Origin: JBBQVK01 sp038211735 | GTDB lineage: Bacteria; Patescibacteriota; Gracilibacteria; Absconditabacterales; Absconditicoccaceae | DNA length: 64,000 bases | Reading direction: 5' to 3' | NCBI GenBank assembly: GCA_038211735.1 | Contig: JBBQVK010000001.1 | Coordinates: 310,001 to 374,000, forward strand | Part shown: positions 1 to 10,952 of the stretch, in pieces | How positions within the stretch are numbered: the stretch's first letter is position 1 | Layout: each line of letters opens with the position of its first letter | Translations under genes and position numbers: made by a program | The notes under the pieces: model-generated | Seen by the model: the letters and a program-made list of their open reading frames with translations, nothing else | Databases searched by the model: none | Told to the model about the DNA's origin: nothing

Positions 1-1
1 A

Positions 2-763
2 AAGTTCTTCCGTGCAATTCAGTATCTGTTAGATCTGGAAATTGTAGAGACATCCAATTGGGTGCATGAACAACTTGCTGCCGGTAAAAAAATTCTGGCG
101 GAAGGTGCACAAGGTACATTGCTCGATATCGACTGGGGGACATACCCATACGTTACTTCTTCGAATACATGTACTGCCGGTGTTTGTACCGGACTAGGTG
201 TAAGCCCAAAACAGATTGGTAAAGTCATCGGAGTTGTCAAAGCTTACGCTTCACGTGTAGGTTATGGACCTTTCCCTACTAAACTTACCGATAAGACAGG
301 AGAACAACTCCAAACGATTGGCCAAGAAATTGGTGCGACTACTGGAAGAAAACGTGATTGCGGATGGATTGACCTTCCTCTGCTGCGTTACGCTATTCGG
401 CTCAATGGAGTCGATAAGATTATAGTTACAAAGGTTGACGTGCTTGATTCGCTTGAGACAATCTACGTTTGTACCCACTATGAGTACGAAGACAGAGAGA
501 TAGACATCTGGGATCCAGCAATTCCCCTAAGTAAGGTCATTCCGATATACCAGGAGTACAGAGGGTGGCAACAACCTACTACAGGGATAAAGGAGTTAGC
601 AATGCTCCCGGACGCACTTCGGCATTACGTATTCGATGTATTCGAGAATCAACTCGGAATTGAGGTCGTTGGAATATGTAATGGAGCGGACAGAGACGAC
701 TATGTCGATGCATGTCGGACATTATATCCAAAAATTGAAACGACTGAGGTTGTATCAACATAA
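2..763 (+). CDS. purA: Adenylosuccinate synthetase, 5' end cut by window edge
   Basis: Catalyses GTP-dependent joining of IMP and aspartate, the first committed step of AMP synthesis in the cytoplasm. About 253 C-terminal residues are present, and the open frame runs off the left edge. Family motifs are clear: AEGAQGTLLDIDWGTYPYVT, then TSSNTCTAGV, then TGRKRDCGWIDL and the late KVDVLD segment. It ends at TAA and contains no TGA codon among its roughly 25 glycines, so essential, conserved genes here can be low in TGA. A terminator hairpin follows directly. Confidence 0.97.
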   Translation, partial: KFFRAIQYLLDLEIVETSNWVHEQLAAGKKILAEGAQGTLLDIDWGTYPYVTSSNTCTAGVCTGLGVSPKQIGKVIGVVKAYASRVGYGPFPTKLTDKTGEQLQTIGQEIGATTGRKRDCGWIDLPLLRYAIRLNGVDKIIVTKVDVLDSLETIYVCTHYEYEDREIDIWDPAIPLSKVIPIYQEYRGWQQPTTGIKELAMLPDALRHYVFDVFENQLGIEVVGICNGADRDDYVDACRTLYPKIETTEVVST

Positions 764-787
764 ATACATGTAACGAAAGCTTAAAAT

Positions 788-840
788 AAACCCCTCCACA
801 CTATTCCAGTTTCTGGTCCATGTTGTGGCAGGGGTTTTTC
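788..840 (+). terminator. Rho-independent terminator of purA
   Basis: An AACCCCT arm and a CACA segment pair with TGTGG and AGGGGTT across a bulge, followed by a run of five T. It starts 25 bases after the purA stop, and the gene beyond it is on the other strand. Confidence 0.8.
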
Positions 841-852
841 TTTTGGTGAAAA

Positions 853-1308
853 TTATGAGGTATGTTCATAAGTTAGCTGTTCATATTTGTGTGTTTCAAA
901 TCCAATTCTAGTATAGAGATTTTTAGCTCTTTCATTGGAAGGCGTAACTTCCAATTGAATACCCACAAGATCAGCATATTTGGTGTCTATAAGATGTTTG
1001 ATAAACTCTGTGCCAATGCCTTTACTTCTGTGCGCAGGCTTAATATAAAGCTCATCAATATTTAGTAAGTTTCATCCGAATTCATTACTTCGGAAGTTTA
1101 TCAACAATGCGTATCATATTATCTCATTATTTATTTCCATGAGCATCGTCGTTCCTCTATCAGGATGTTGCAACAAAGAATACAATGTCTTTTGTATTTT
1201 TTCTTGAGACATAACTTTCATAGAAGCGTCTTCTACATAGAAATCTAGAATCATTTTTTCTAAGAGCGAACTGTCTTTGAGTTCAAAAGTCCTATAAGAG
1301 ATATTCAT
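853..1308 (-). CDS. GNAT-family N-acetyltransferase
   Basis: Transfers an acetyl group from acetyl-CoA to an unknown amine. The 151-residue product has the GNAT motif A at roughly residues 83-100 (IDELYIKPAHRSKGIG), with the R-x-x-G-x-G acetyl-CoA-binding turn, and a C-terminal NLYTRIGFE motif typical of the last strand and helix. Three in-frame TGA codons are read as Gly, including one in the strand before motif A. The ATG at 1308 is preferred over an upstream TTG. Stop is TAA. The substrate cannot be told. Confidence 0.85.
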
Positions 1309-1329
1309 TAAATACAATGATAATATAAA

Positions 1330-2430
1330 TTAAGCATGTTTGAGATATGATTTTCAAACTAATTGCATATGCGCGTCGCTAAATTTATTTCATATGTCAT
1401 ACTCAAGAATATTTTCCATAAGTAGATCATTTACTACATCGAGAAATGACTTTGATTCGTCACACTCTTGTGGTGAAGATAAAGCCTTGGCAATTTCTTC
1501 GCGTATTTTTTCGTGAGTTACTCGCAAATAGGGATTTGCCACATTGAAACTTGAGTGATGGAGTAAGGCTCCATGCGGGTATAGGCTAGCGTAAGCCATA
1601 TTATCTTTCATAAAGATCTTCTTTGCATCTTCATAATATGCTTCTATTGTTGGTTTTTTTGTCCTTCACATCAATCTTCTGCTTACTGAGAACTCGTTTT
1701 CTTGAGATCTCATTCCAACGACATATCCCATTATGGTTTTCCAGTTAGACTCTGGGTCCTTTTGTTCTTGCGTATAGATGCCATAGTCAGAGTAATCGTA
1801 GTCACTACGTATTGTATCACGACAGTACTCCTCAAAATAGTTCTTCTCTTTCATTATCAATGGATACTGTTTTTTTAATTGGTCTATTGGAAGCATATTA
1901 CTGTCAAAGGAAATCTGGCCGAACTCATACTTATTTTCCTGTATAAACGGCCTAAATGTCTCGGAAAATAGTTTAATAAACTTATACTCCTTCTCATTGA
2001 TCAATGTTCAGTTTGGGACTATCACAAATTGTAATCACATTTTCTTCTCATTTTTTTTATTGTTTTCAGAGAACTCTTTCATCAAAAAAGATAGTTTAGT
2101 CATAATAGTATTGATATGGACTTCCATGTGACTTTCATGATCGTTTGGAATTTTACCAATTCCGATTTGCATCACACGCACAGATCAAATATCTAACATC
2201 TCAGGTAATGGATATATGACATTCCCCTTCAGTGAAAATGCGTAGGAAAGTTGTCGATCAGCACTGTTTTTTAGAAATAGTACTTGCAGCATCTGTTGAG
2301 TTTCAATAATATTCTCATCTAACTTATTAACCTGCGTCTCCAAATTATGCGTAAATGCGCAATGCGAACATTCAGCTGAACAGGCTCCATCGCCAGCATG
2401 TATCTCAACAGTATTAGTAAATTTGCTCAT
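1330..2430 (-). CDS. Small radical-SAM-like protein (CX3CX2C near N-terminus)
   Basis: The 366-residue frame is continuous only if TGA is Gly (six read-through codons). Cys17, Cys21 and Cys24 form CSAECSHC, the CX3CX2C spacing of radical SAM enzymes that ligates a 4Fe-4S cluster. The motif sits unusually close to the N-terminus, just after one short strand (TVEIHAGDG). The rest is highly charged and not recognised; no second cysteine cluster was seen. It is followed by a GNAT gene in the same direction with a 21-base gap, so the two may be co-transcribed. Radical SAM assignment rests on the spacing and position only; a zinc site is the alternative. Confidence 0.55.
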
Positions 2431-2507
2431 GGGAAGGAAAAATAGAAGGTAAATCCAAGAATTAATATAAATATAATATACTTATTGTCAATACATTGAA
2501 ATTGTCC

Positions 2508-4541
2508 TTATCTACTCACCATTTTCACAAAGACGTCCCCAGGCACGCTCACTTTCCCCATCATTTTCATTTTCTTTTTTCCTTCTTTCTGTTTCTGCAA
2601 CAGCTTCTTCTTTCTAGAAACGTCTCCTCCGTAACATTTTGCGATAACATCTTTTTTCATAGCTGAAATGGTTTCACGCGCTATGATTTTAGTGCCAACT
2701 CCTGCTTGGATAGGGATACTGAACAGATGTTTTGGGATAAGTGTCTTAAGTTTTTCTACTAGGCGTTTCCCTGCAGTATAGGCATTTGTTTCATGGACAA
2801 CGAGACTGAACGCCTCTACTTTTTCTGCATTGATCCACAGGTCAAGTCTCACGAGATCTGCTGGTTTATATGTTTTGAATTCGTAGTTCATTGTTGCATA
2901 TCCTTTGGTGAGTGATTTTAATCTATCATAAAAATCGATAACTATCTCACCCATTGGTATTAGATATTTTCGCACGACTCTCTCTTTATCTAGATATTCC
3001 ATCCCTGTCAGTTCACCTCTGCTTTCTTGCGCAAGTCACATAATATTACCACTATAAAGTTCTGGTCACACTATTTCTACTTCTACTATCGGCTCCCAAA
3101 TCTCTTCCATCATGCCCTGTTCAAGCATTTCTGCACCTGATTTAACTACCAACCATGCTCTCAGTTGTTCTGCCAACAACAATTCCAACTCTTCTTCAGA
3201 TCTTTTATCTTCTTCTTCATTTTTGAGAACTTCACGAGTTTTATCATCCACAAGATAGATATACAATCATGATCTAATCAACTCTTTTATATTCGTTCCG
3301 CTCATGATACGTTCATCTTTGAGTGATTTACTTTTGATCAAATAGGTAACGGTAGGTGTAGTGAAAATAGTATCCATACCGAACTCCCTCGAAAGGCGTT
3401 CTCTAATAATATCCATATGCAACATCCCTAAGAACCCACATCTGAAGCCATGTCCCATTGCAAGTGACTGTTCATACTCTCGACTTACTGCGCTATCGTT
3501 GAGCGTTAATTTTTCAAAAGAAGATTTAAGTTTTTCATAGAGATCTGATTCAATCGGATAGACCCCAGCAAAGACGAAAGGTTGTACCGTCTTAAATCCG
3601 GGAATAATATATCCACGCATCTGTTGATTGGGGTTTTCAGATTTTTGAATCTTATACTTAAGTTGTTCGTCATCAATTTTGAGAATCGTATCTCCGATCT
3701 TTGCATCTCTTACGCTTTTCTGCCCAGTCACTATATAGCCGATTTGGCCTTCTTTGATTGCGTTATCTTTCACGTATTGCGGTGAGAAATGGCCTACTTC
3801 ATTGGGTGCAAGTGTCTTATGCGAATGGATCAACTGTACATCTTCATCAGGATGAAACGCCCCGTCGATCACTTTTACAAACGCTACTACCCCTTTGTAC
3901 TGATCAAATACGCTATCAAAAATTAATGCTCTAGAAATTGATCATGCATCTTTTTGAAATGCGTTATTATTGATATTTCGATATCTTTGTGGATTATTTT
4001 TCTTAAATGAAACTGGATCTTGAATTCTATCTATCACTGCATCAAGAACTGATTCAATATTTTCTCCTGTCTTCGCAGAGATAGAAATTATTTCACTTGG
4101 ATCGATCCCAATTGTTTGTTCCAGCTCTCTCGTAACTCTTGGTACATCTGCAGCAGGTAGGTCGATTTTGTTAAGTACAGGTATAATAGTAAGATTGTTT
4201 TCCATAGCCATATAGAGTACGCTTAACGTCTGAGCTTGGATTCCCTGACTCGCATCGACAAGCAACACCGCTCCCTCAACTGCCGCCAACGACCTCGATA
4301 CTTCATACTGAAAATCCACGTGTCCAGGTGTGTCTATAAGGTTTAACTCGTAGCCTTTTCGCTGCATTCTCGCAGGAGTCAGCTTAATCGTAATTCCGCG
4401 TTCTTGTTCCAACTCCATCGTATCCAACATCTGTGCATTACGTAGCTTATCCACCGTTTTCGTCACCACCAAAAAACGATCAGCAAGGGTCGACTTCCCG
4501 TGATCAATATGCGCTATGATGCAAAAGTTTCTGATGTTCAT
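2508..4541 (-). CDS. lepA: Elongation factor 4 (LepA), with an internal insertion
   Basis: Membrane-associated translational GTPase that remodels stalled or mistranslocated ribosomes. G1 is AHIDHGKST at residues 10-18, followed by DTPGHVDF and NKIDLP; the C-terminal QKEGKKKMK tail is typical of EF4. At 677 residues it is about 75 longer than the usual 600. The excess lies between the VTYLIKSKS strand and EIWEPIVEVEIV, a Glu-rich, probably helical stretch coded around 3070-3300. Several TGA codons are read through as Gly. Stop is TAA. It is followed by the radical-SAM-like gene after a 77-base gap. Confidence 0.96.
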
Positions 4542-4588
4542 ATGAATAATCTATTTTTAAACATTTTAATTTTTCTTGTTATAGTTTA

Positions 4589-5707
4589 TTAAGTTAACGG
4601 AACAGCCTGCACAATTTCCACCAACAACTCATCCACACTTCTCTTAGAAACTTGCGCTTCATACGTTGGAATCACTCTATGTCTTAGTACGAGTAACAAG
4701 ACGCGTTGGATATCTTCATGGGTTACATACGCTCTGCCTGCAAGCCAAGCAACAGCCTTGGACGCGGTCATAAGTCAGAATGAAGCTCTTGGTGATGCAC
4801 CATAATGGAATCGTCCAGATTTTCTGGTTGCATCCACGACGCGTACTATATAATTTTTCAACTCTTCAGACAACGTTACTGCTCCGACTTCTTCCTGCAT
4901 TTGTAACAACGATGCCTCGTTTAACACACGCTCTACAGTTATGTGCGTATCTTCCAGCAACGAAAGCATCTGTTGCTCTTGTTCCACTGATGGATAACTC
5001 ACCAATATCTTCATCAAAAATCTATCAATCTGCGCTTCTGGGAGATTATAGGTTCCCTCTTGTTCGATAGGATTTTGTGTTGCTAAGACGAAGAAAGGAT
5101 GCGGTAACTTTAGGGTTTCGTTCCCGATTGTCACCTGTTGTTCTTGCATCGCTTCAAGTAGTGCTGACTGAACTTTCGGCGTTGCTCTATTGATCTCATC
5201 AGCCAGAATAATATGTGCAAACACCGGTCATTTCTGTACTTCAAACTGCTTGGTCTGACTATTGTAGATCTCTACTCATGTAATATCAGAAGGAAGCATA
5301 TCAGCGGTAAATTGTATTCTACGGAAGGTAAGAGCAAGTGCGTCTGCCAATGTTGCGATCGTTTTGGTCTTTGCCAACCCAGGTACTCATTCAATAAGCG
5401 CATGTCAGTTTACTAACAAAGTAATAAGTAATGCGTTTATCAAACCATCTAGTCACACTATCTTTTTTGCTAATTGTTTTTTTAATTCAAGCAAAGGTTC
5501 ACTACTGATATGTATATGTTCACATCATTGGGTTACAAAGGTTGATTCGACTAAAACACGACTGCTCGCCTCTTGTGTTCATATCGGAAGTCCTTCAAAT
5601 AATTTTTCATGATGGTGATCAGTTTTTTCGATTGTATCCCTTTTCCATAACATGAAAAAAATAGCTCCGATAAGTGCAACTCCAGCTATAATCCATACCA
5701 TTCCCAT
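4589..5707 (-). CDS. MoxR-type AAA+ ATPase with N-terminal membrane anchor
   Basis: MoxR ATPases act as chaperones in assembly or activation of other proteins, often surface ones. Walker A is GVPGLAKT at residues 107-114 and Walker B is ILADEINRATPKVQSALLEA, with the conserved ATQNPIEQEGTYNLPEAQ sensor region and the GASPRA arginine segment. Unlike most family members, the 372-residue product starts with a hydrophobic stretch (residues 3-21) and a His-rich linker, so the ATPase is probably tethered to the inner face of the membrane. Glycines in the Walker A neighbourhood are coded by TGA. No von Willebrand partner gene is adjacent. Confidence 0.92.
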
Positions 5708-5729
5708 TACGTTCAACTTAAGTTAAATA

Positions 5730-5969
5730 CTATTCGTTATCTATCTGTAATGTCTTATGTCTAGATTTTTCTCCCTGAAGAAAAGTTATTTTTCTTTTTG
5801 GAAGGTTGAAATAATCTGCTAAGAACTCTATCAACGCTTTGTTTGCTTCACCATCTACCGGCTTGGCAGTTAGTCGAACTTTATATATTGTCTCCCCTTG
5901 CAACAAATCTTGTTGTGTCTCGCAGTAGTTACGACTTGCGTGAGGCGTAAGATGAACATGAATGATCAT
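5730..5969 (-). CDS. DUF167 (YggU) family protein
   Basis: The 79-residue product has the DUF167 signature: a VHLTPHASRN start, VRLTAKPVDGEANKALIEFL in the middle and ITFLQGEKSRHKTLQI at the end. The family is widespread, small and of unproven function. It contains no in-frame TGA and ends at TAA. It lies 22 bases upstream of the MoxR gene and is probably co-transcribed with it. Confidence 0.9.
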   Translation of the reverse strand: MIIHVHLTPHASRNYCETQQDLLQGETIYKVRLTAKPVDGEANKALIEFLADYFNLPKRKITFLQGEKSRHKTLQIDNE

Positions 5970-5980
5970 CTATGGTTAAT

Positions 5981-7408
5981 TTATTTTACAGTAAAGGATA
6001 AGCTAAGTTGATTGTCTGCAGAATTCGCACTAAGATTTCCTATAACAGTTCCGCCTTTTAGATAGCTTCCAACACCAAGCTGAGGTAGTCCTGGAGCGAT
6101 ACCTTCGGTAGCAGCCATCACTTGCTGTAATTGTTTCGTATCAACAATAAATGTAGCAATAGTATGCGCATCATATGTGTATTTAGCACCACCAAAAGAG
6201 ACAATATCGTCTGCAGGTCATCTTGTTGTTGGTATATCTCCAACAACAAACCTCGTTACATCACTATCTTTAATTATTTCAATTTTTTGCCCAAGCAATG
6301 AATAAGGTATTTCAGGAGAAGTATAACGGATGAGATTATCATCGGAATACACCTTTACATTTGCTGCTCATGAAAGTCCCCCAACCATCCCTTTCCAGAT
6401 AGGTCAGAGCGTTTTTAGGACAGAAAAGATATCTGGATTTCCCACTATGATTTGAGCTCACAATCCTAGCAAACTTCAGGTACTTGGCGCAATTGTTATA
6501 GCTAAGTGGCTGCTGAATCCTTTGTAAAGTTTTGCATAATCATCGTTACTAAGTAATGCGCTATAGGAACCTCCACCAAATTGATTGAAGAAAAGCGAAG
6601 CTACCGTAGTAAATTGTTCTTGGTCAATCCCGAACAGATTTATCAAATTCGCAATTTCAACATACGCTACTTTTGTATCAGGTGGATAATCAGAAAGTTC
6701 TGGTACAAAATCCTCTTTAGCCTCTGGAATAATATCACCACTAAACTGCATCGTTACATTTCCAAATGCATTTTCTTGCCCTAAATGCGATGAGACTGCC
6801 GTCCAACGTAATGCATTTATGAATTTACTTGCAAGTGGAGAAACGCTAGGTGCAGATGCTGCATACGAAAACATTCCTACATTATATTTATCTGCTATGA
6901 CATCTGCCGCCCGAGTTGATAGGGCTTTTTCAGAGCTTAGTAATGCTCCTTTTTTGAATGTAGCATCATACGAATGTACTGCTCCAGTATCTCCATATAC
7001 CCACACATTACTTGCTAATTGTTCAGTAATATAGGAAGGATCAGAAGCAATCAAGCCTGCTTGTTGGAGCGAAGCTATATCGACAGGTTTCTCGTTGACC
7101 AAAAACATCAGGCTAAGAGGGTTCTCAGGATCAGTAGATTGTATTACTACTAGTTTGTCGACAGCCTCAGCAAGAGATTGAAACGAAGCATTTCATGTTG
7201 TGGTATCAATTTTCTCCATCGCAGCACGCAACTCTTCATCAAAAGAGAAATACAGTAGTTGATCAAATGTGGTAGGGAGAAATTCAAATACATTATCGCT
7301 CTGTGTCAAAGTTCAGTTATTAGTCAAAAACTTTCCTTGGAGCATAAACCATCCAGCTACTGCTACTGCTGCTAGTCCAACTACTCATGTGATGATATAT
7401 TTTTTCAT
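5981..7408 (-). CDS. Exported, membrane-anchored protein of unknown function
   Basis: A 475-residue product with an N-terminal signal or anchor (MKKYIITGVVGLAAVAVAGW) and a long extracytoplasmic part of alternating strands and helices. I do not recognise the family. The body has repeated Phe/Asp-rich helices (for example LPTTFDQLLYFSFDEELRAA) and ends in a strand, LSLSFTVK. This organisation recalls DUF3352-like exported proteins, but that is only a resemblance. Many glycines are TGA. It lies in a same-strand run between gmk and DUF167. Confidence 0.7.
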
Positions 7409-7430
7409 TGTATCGAAAGAAAAAACAAAA

Positions 7431-8003
7431 TTAACGTATCTCACGTTTAACAATATCTATAACGTTTTCAATAACTAATTCCAGCGGTTGTGCAGCGTCT
7501 ACTATATAAGCACAGTGCAATTCAGCCTGCATAGATTCGAATTCCGCACTCTGGACCCTTTTTTTAAGTTCGTGTGTAGACAACATCCCTCTTTGATTTA
7601 TTCTATGGCTAACGAGAGAGGATGGAATATCGAGGAATATAGAGAAGAATTGATCTTTGATTTTTTCTTGTTGTTCAATTTTGAGTAATCCATGCATATC
7701 AAGTTCTTTGATCGGATTTTTATTTTGCGAAAGAACATCCATAATTTGCTTGTGAGGGCTTCCATATCGATAGTGCTCATGAACAAAAGCATATTCTAAA
7801 AATTGATCGCGTGCAATGGCGTCTTTAAAAGTCTCTTCATTAACATGGTGATATTTTATTCCATCAATCTCCCCAGGTCTCAAAGGTCTTGTGGTCCGAG
7901 AAGGGACGTACACAATATCAGGGCGTTCTAATAGTCATGATTCTTTTAATATTGTTGTCTTCCCGCTCCCCGAAGCTCACATTATGAAAATAATTTTTGG
8001 CAT
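7431..8003 (-). CDS. gmk: Guanylate kinase
   Basis: Phosphorylates GMP to GDP with ATP. The P-loop is GASGSGKTT at residues 9-17; its first Gly is a TGA codon at 7977-7979, so the gene is split under the standard code. The GMP-binding SRTTRPLRPGE and GIKYHHV segments follow. Length is 190 residues, usual for the family. Stop is TAA. It is flanked by the unknown exported gene downstream and the DUF192 lipoprotein upstream. Confidence 0.96.
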
Positions 8004-8047
8004 TACTTAGAAGCAAGTAAAGAGTTTAGTATACAATTATAATTTTT

Positions 8048-8494
8048 TTAATAGGTAAGAATCGCTTTGGTTCAAGTCCCAATATTTTCTTTCGCTGCTT
8101 TTCAGGCATTGATCTCCAAAATATATTTCGTCAGAACATCAGCATCTTTTGGCCCATAAATAGGACAGGGGTCAGCGAGGCAAGGCTGGACGTTTTGCTG
8201 AAGGAAGACGACCTGTCCATCTGTGTCTAACCGAAGCATATCCAATGGGATAAGGGTGTTCTTCATCCGGAAGTTTATACGAGGTTTGAGCTGATCGAAC
8301 ACAAACAACATCCCAGCGTCCTCTGCCAGAGACTCTCTATGCATTAATCCTTCTCTCCTTTCTTCAGGAGTATCCGCAAGTTCAACAGCAAAACAGGTTT
8401 CTCCGAAACAAGCCGTTGGGTTCTTGACTGAGACTTTCTTGAGCGTACATCAACTTACTACAACTACCATGAGTAAGAAAAGAATTTTTTTCAT
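8048..8494 (-). CDS. DUF192 lipoprotein
   Basis: The 148-residue product begins with a lipoprotein signal whose lipobox is V-S-G-C, Cys16 being the lipidation site. The lipobox Gly is a TGA codon at 8450-8452. The mature part matches DUF192: EGLMHRESLAEDAGMLFVFD, then FRMKNTLIPLDMLRLD, then YILEINAG. Function of the family is unknown, but members are usually small exported proteins. Stop is TAA. Translation signals are A/T-rich with no Shine-Dalgarno. Confidence 0.9.
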
Positions 8495-8522
8495 GTTATA
8501 ACGGGAGATATAATATAAAAGA

Positions 8523-9860
8523 TTATGTAATTTTTCTTTTTAACCGCCAAGTAGATTGCCTACACAATCTTTTTGTATCTTCTTGATTCCTTAAGATTGG
8601 TTTGATCGCTTCCTCCAAGAAGATCGTATTTTGGCTTCCTTTGAATAATATCGCTACAGTCTTTTGCCTCGTAGGTAAAGCAAGTAATAATGCCTCCCCA
8701 AGCTCTTTACTGTTTTCAAACACAAAGACACGTTGCATATTATACCCCAATTTTTCTAGCTCATCTACAAAAACTGTTTTCATCCACTCTCCTACAAGAT
8801 ACAACGTGTCTGCAGACTGTGCAGCTTGAGCAGCAAGTGCCCTATGCTCAGTTTCTGAGAACTCACCGAGCTCTCTCATATCTCCTAAGCAGTAAATTAG
8901 ATCTTTATCAGGGAATACTTGATTACGTAAACTTATAACATTTTCAATAGTAAGCTTCATGCTTTGTGGAGCCGCATTGTAGCTGGAATCTATAAGGACC
9001 GACCCATATTGGCCTTGTAGGATCGTAAATCTTCCAGGTTGTAGTTCGAAGAAAAATTCTTCCCTATCTTCATCTATATCGCTTATTCATTTCTCTAGCG
9101 CAAGTCTTTTTTCCAATATCATTGTCATCTCCATCGCTAGACTGATGTATGCAGCATGTTCCTTCCCAAGTAAGTTGGTCGTAATCTCAGCGACTTTATC
9201 AGTTTCTTGATTTACAGCAAAGTGAGCTACAACCTGATGTTGCGTGTCAGCTTGCAAATAGTGAGTTCAGAAGCTTATGTCTCACGCACCTATTCACTCT
9301 AAATCGTAGGTAAGTCGGTCTATTGAAATATTTTGTAAATATGGTTTCACGTATGATGCTTGAGTCGCTGTAAAAATTATTTCTTTGGTATGTTGTAATA
9401 GTTTCATTTTTTCTGCGAGGATCGTATCACCATCATGCAACTGATGCGCATGGACAAGATCCAGCACGGTAAACACACTCATGTGTGGCTGAGCAATTGA
9501 AAGTAACCAATCCATATCTCCTTTGGTATCAATACCATACTCCAACAACACAACATCGTATAACTTAGCGCCGAAAAGGCCTACTATAAGGGCTTTAAAA
9601 GACACCCAGATCGTACCCAAAATATGTGGCTGATAGTCTTCAATTCACAAAATTGCAAGCGCCAATCCAATCTCAGAGTTAAAATTTTTAGGTGATGTAG
9701 AAAAACGTACTTGTGGAAGTAACTGACGTAATGTTTGGAACAACACCATTCTGCATGTTGTCTTGCCTACACTTCCTGTGATTCAGATAATATATGGATT
9801 GTGTCTGCGTATATACATACGTGAAGTCCATCTCAGAAAACTATAGAGTGCTTTTTTCAT
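8523..9860 (-). CDS. murF: Mur ligase, MurF type
   Basis: Adds D-Ala-D-Ala to the UDP-MurNAc-tripeptide in peptidoglycan synthesis. The ATP-binding motif GITGSVGKTT lies at residues 26-35, right at the N-terminus, so the usual N-terminal UMP-binding domain of MurF is missing or reduced to about 25 residues. The central domain (LLEYGIDTKGDM) and the C-terminal domain (IYCLGDMRELGE and ILFKGSQNT) are intact. At 445 residues it has near-normal total length. Many TGA codons. Assignment to MurF rather than another Mur ligase rests on the C-terminal motifs. Confidence 0.88.
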
Positions 9861-9924
9861 AAGACAGTTGTACTAATATTTAAGGGGTTTTCTAGGAAAA
9901 GAGTATGGAGTAACTAGGGCTTTT

Positions 9925-10818
9925 CTAAGGGGGATTACGTCGTTTTAGGGTGATATTTAAAGTAATGAAAAAGGGGGGAGCATGCTCCCTCCTTTTCTCT
10001 CGTGCTATATAGTAGCCTTGATTTCATATCCTCCATTTAACCCCCATAGCATACCCAAACTGATCATTGCCTTGGATGGTTTTTGTATAGTCCACGGATA
10101 AGCCAATGTAACAATGATGATTAAATAATCCACGCATCACTTTCCACTCTGCATGTACAGGGTGAATAGTCCCTCCATAGATGTAAAGTTTGTTACTATG
10201 GTACCAGTTTAAATTCTCAGGTGTTTCCCACCCGAATCCAATACCGCGTAGTATACCTTCCTGTTCACCTGTTTCGTATCTAAACCTTTTTGGGTCTAGG
10301 ATTGTTAGGGTATTGATGTGGTACCATCCACAATCATAGATGATGTATACCGTAATTTTTTTTCTGTATTCATATCTCAATTGAAGAAACCCTTCCATAA
10401 AGATTGAGCTCCCCGATGTAGGATAGTACAGGATAGGTCCGTTATCTCCTAGTACAGAGGCTACTCCTCCTCTCAAAGAAACATCGTAAGTAAGAGGAAA
10501 GGTATACGCAGCAACTGTCTGGACTGCATAAAAATCAGGTAAATGTGTCTGTGCCGAGACACTGCAGTCGAATCTATCGGCTATGAAAGCAATAGTAAAC
10601 GTTTGCATACTATGCTTTACACTCCCAGCGTCTAGTAGTTGAGCCTGCCCTTCTGGATGAGTCCAAAGGGAAAAGCTTAACAAACCAGTAGTATCACGTT
10701 CCATTCTCTGCTCTGTATTACCTGATAACAATCGTTGCGCAGGTATTATTTTGTGTTGCCCATGTAGTTGGACAAAAACTGCTAATGAACAAATAAGAAA
10801 GGGCGTAATTCTTTTCAT
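9925..10818 (-). CDS. Exported protein, barrel-like, free of internal TGA; foreign origin suspected
   Basis: A signal peptide (MKRITPFLICSLAVFVQLHG) precedes a body of alternating amphipathic strands rich in Tyr and Trp, ending in YAMGVKWRI, a plausible closing barrel strand. Those 264 residues contain about 24 glycines and no TGA. The first in-frame TGA is at 10024-10026. Read as Gly it adds 33 residues to a TAG at 9925, and the tail would be encoded across a terminator hairpin. The simplest reading is a gene acquired from a standard-code donor, whose natural end was the TGA. No family recognised; a Bacteroidetes-like outer-membrane origin is possible but untested. Confidence 0.65.
9968..10002 (-). 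terminator. Terminator hairpin of the TGA-free exported gene
   Basis: On the minus strand AAGGAGGGAGCAT pairs with ATGCTCCCCCCTT and is followed by a T run. It begins about 25 bases after the TGA at 10024 but lies inside the frame if that TGA is read as Gly. Confidence 0.75.
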
Positions 10819-10892
10819 TTTCTTTGTGTTTTGTGTGCTTTTCTATACATATAAGTATCGTTAAGTCAACAATAGGTTTATCGTATTAATTC

Positions 10893-10951
10893 TTGCAATA
10901 GGTATACAAAAGATATACAATAGTACTACATTTATATGCTTTTGTATATCT
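10893..10951 (+). promoter_or_regulatory. Promoter and inverted-repeat operator of the RelBE-like pair
   Basis: A -35 box TTGCAA (10893-10898) and a -10 box TACAAT (10916-10921) are 17 bases apart. AGATATACAA at 10911-10920 is an exact inverted repeat of TTGTATATCT at 10942-10951, which abuts the antitoxin start. The arm overlapping the -10 box suggests autorepression by the ribbon-helix-helix antitoxin, as in other relBE operons (inferred). Confidence 0.65.
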
Positions 10952-10952
10952 T

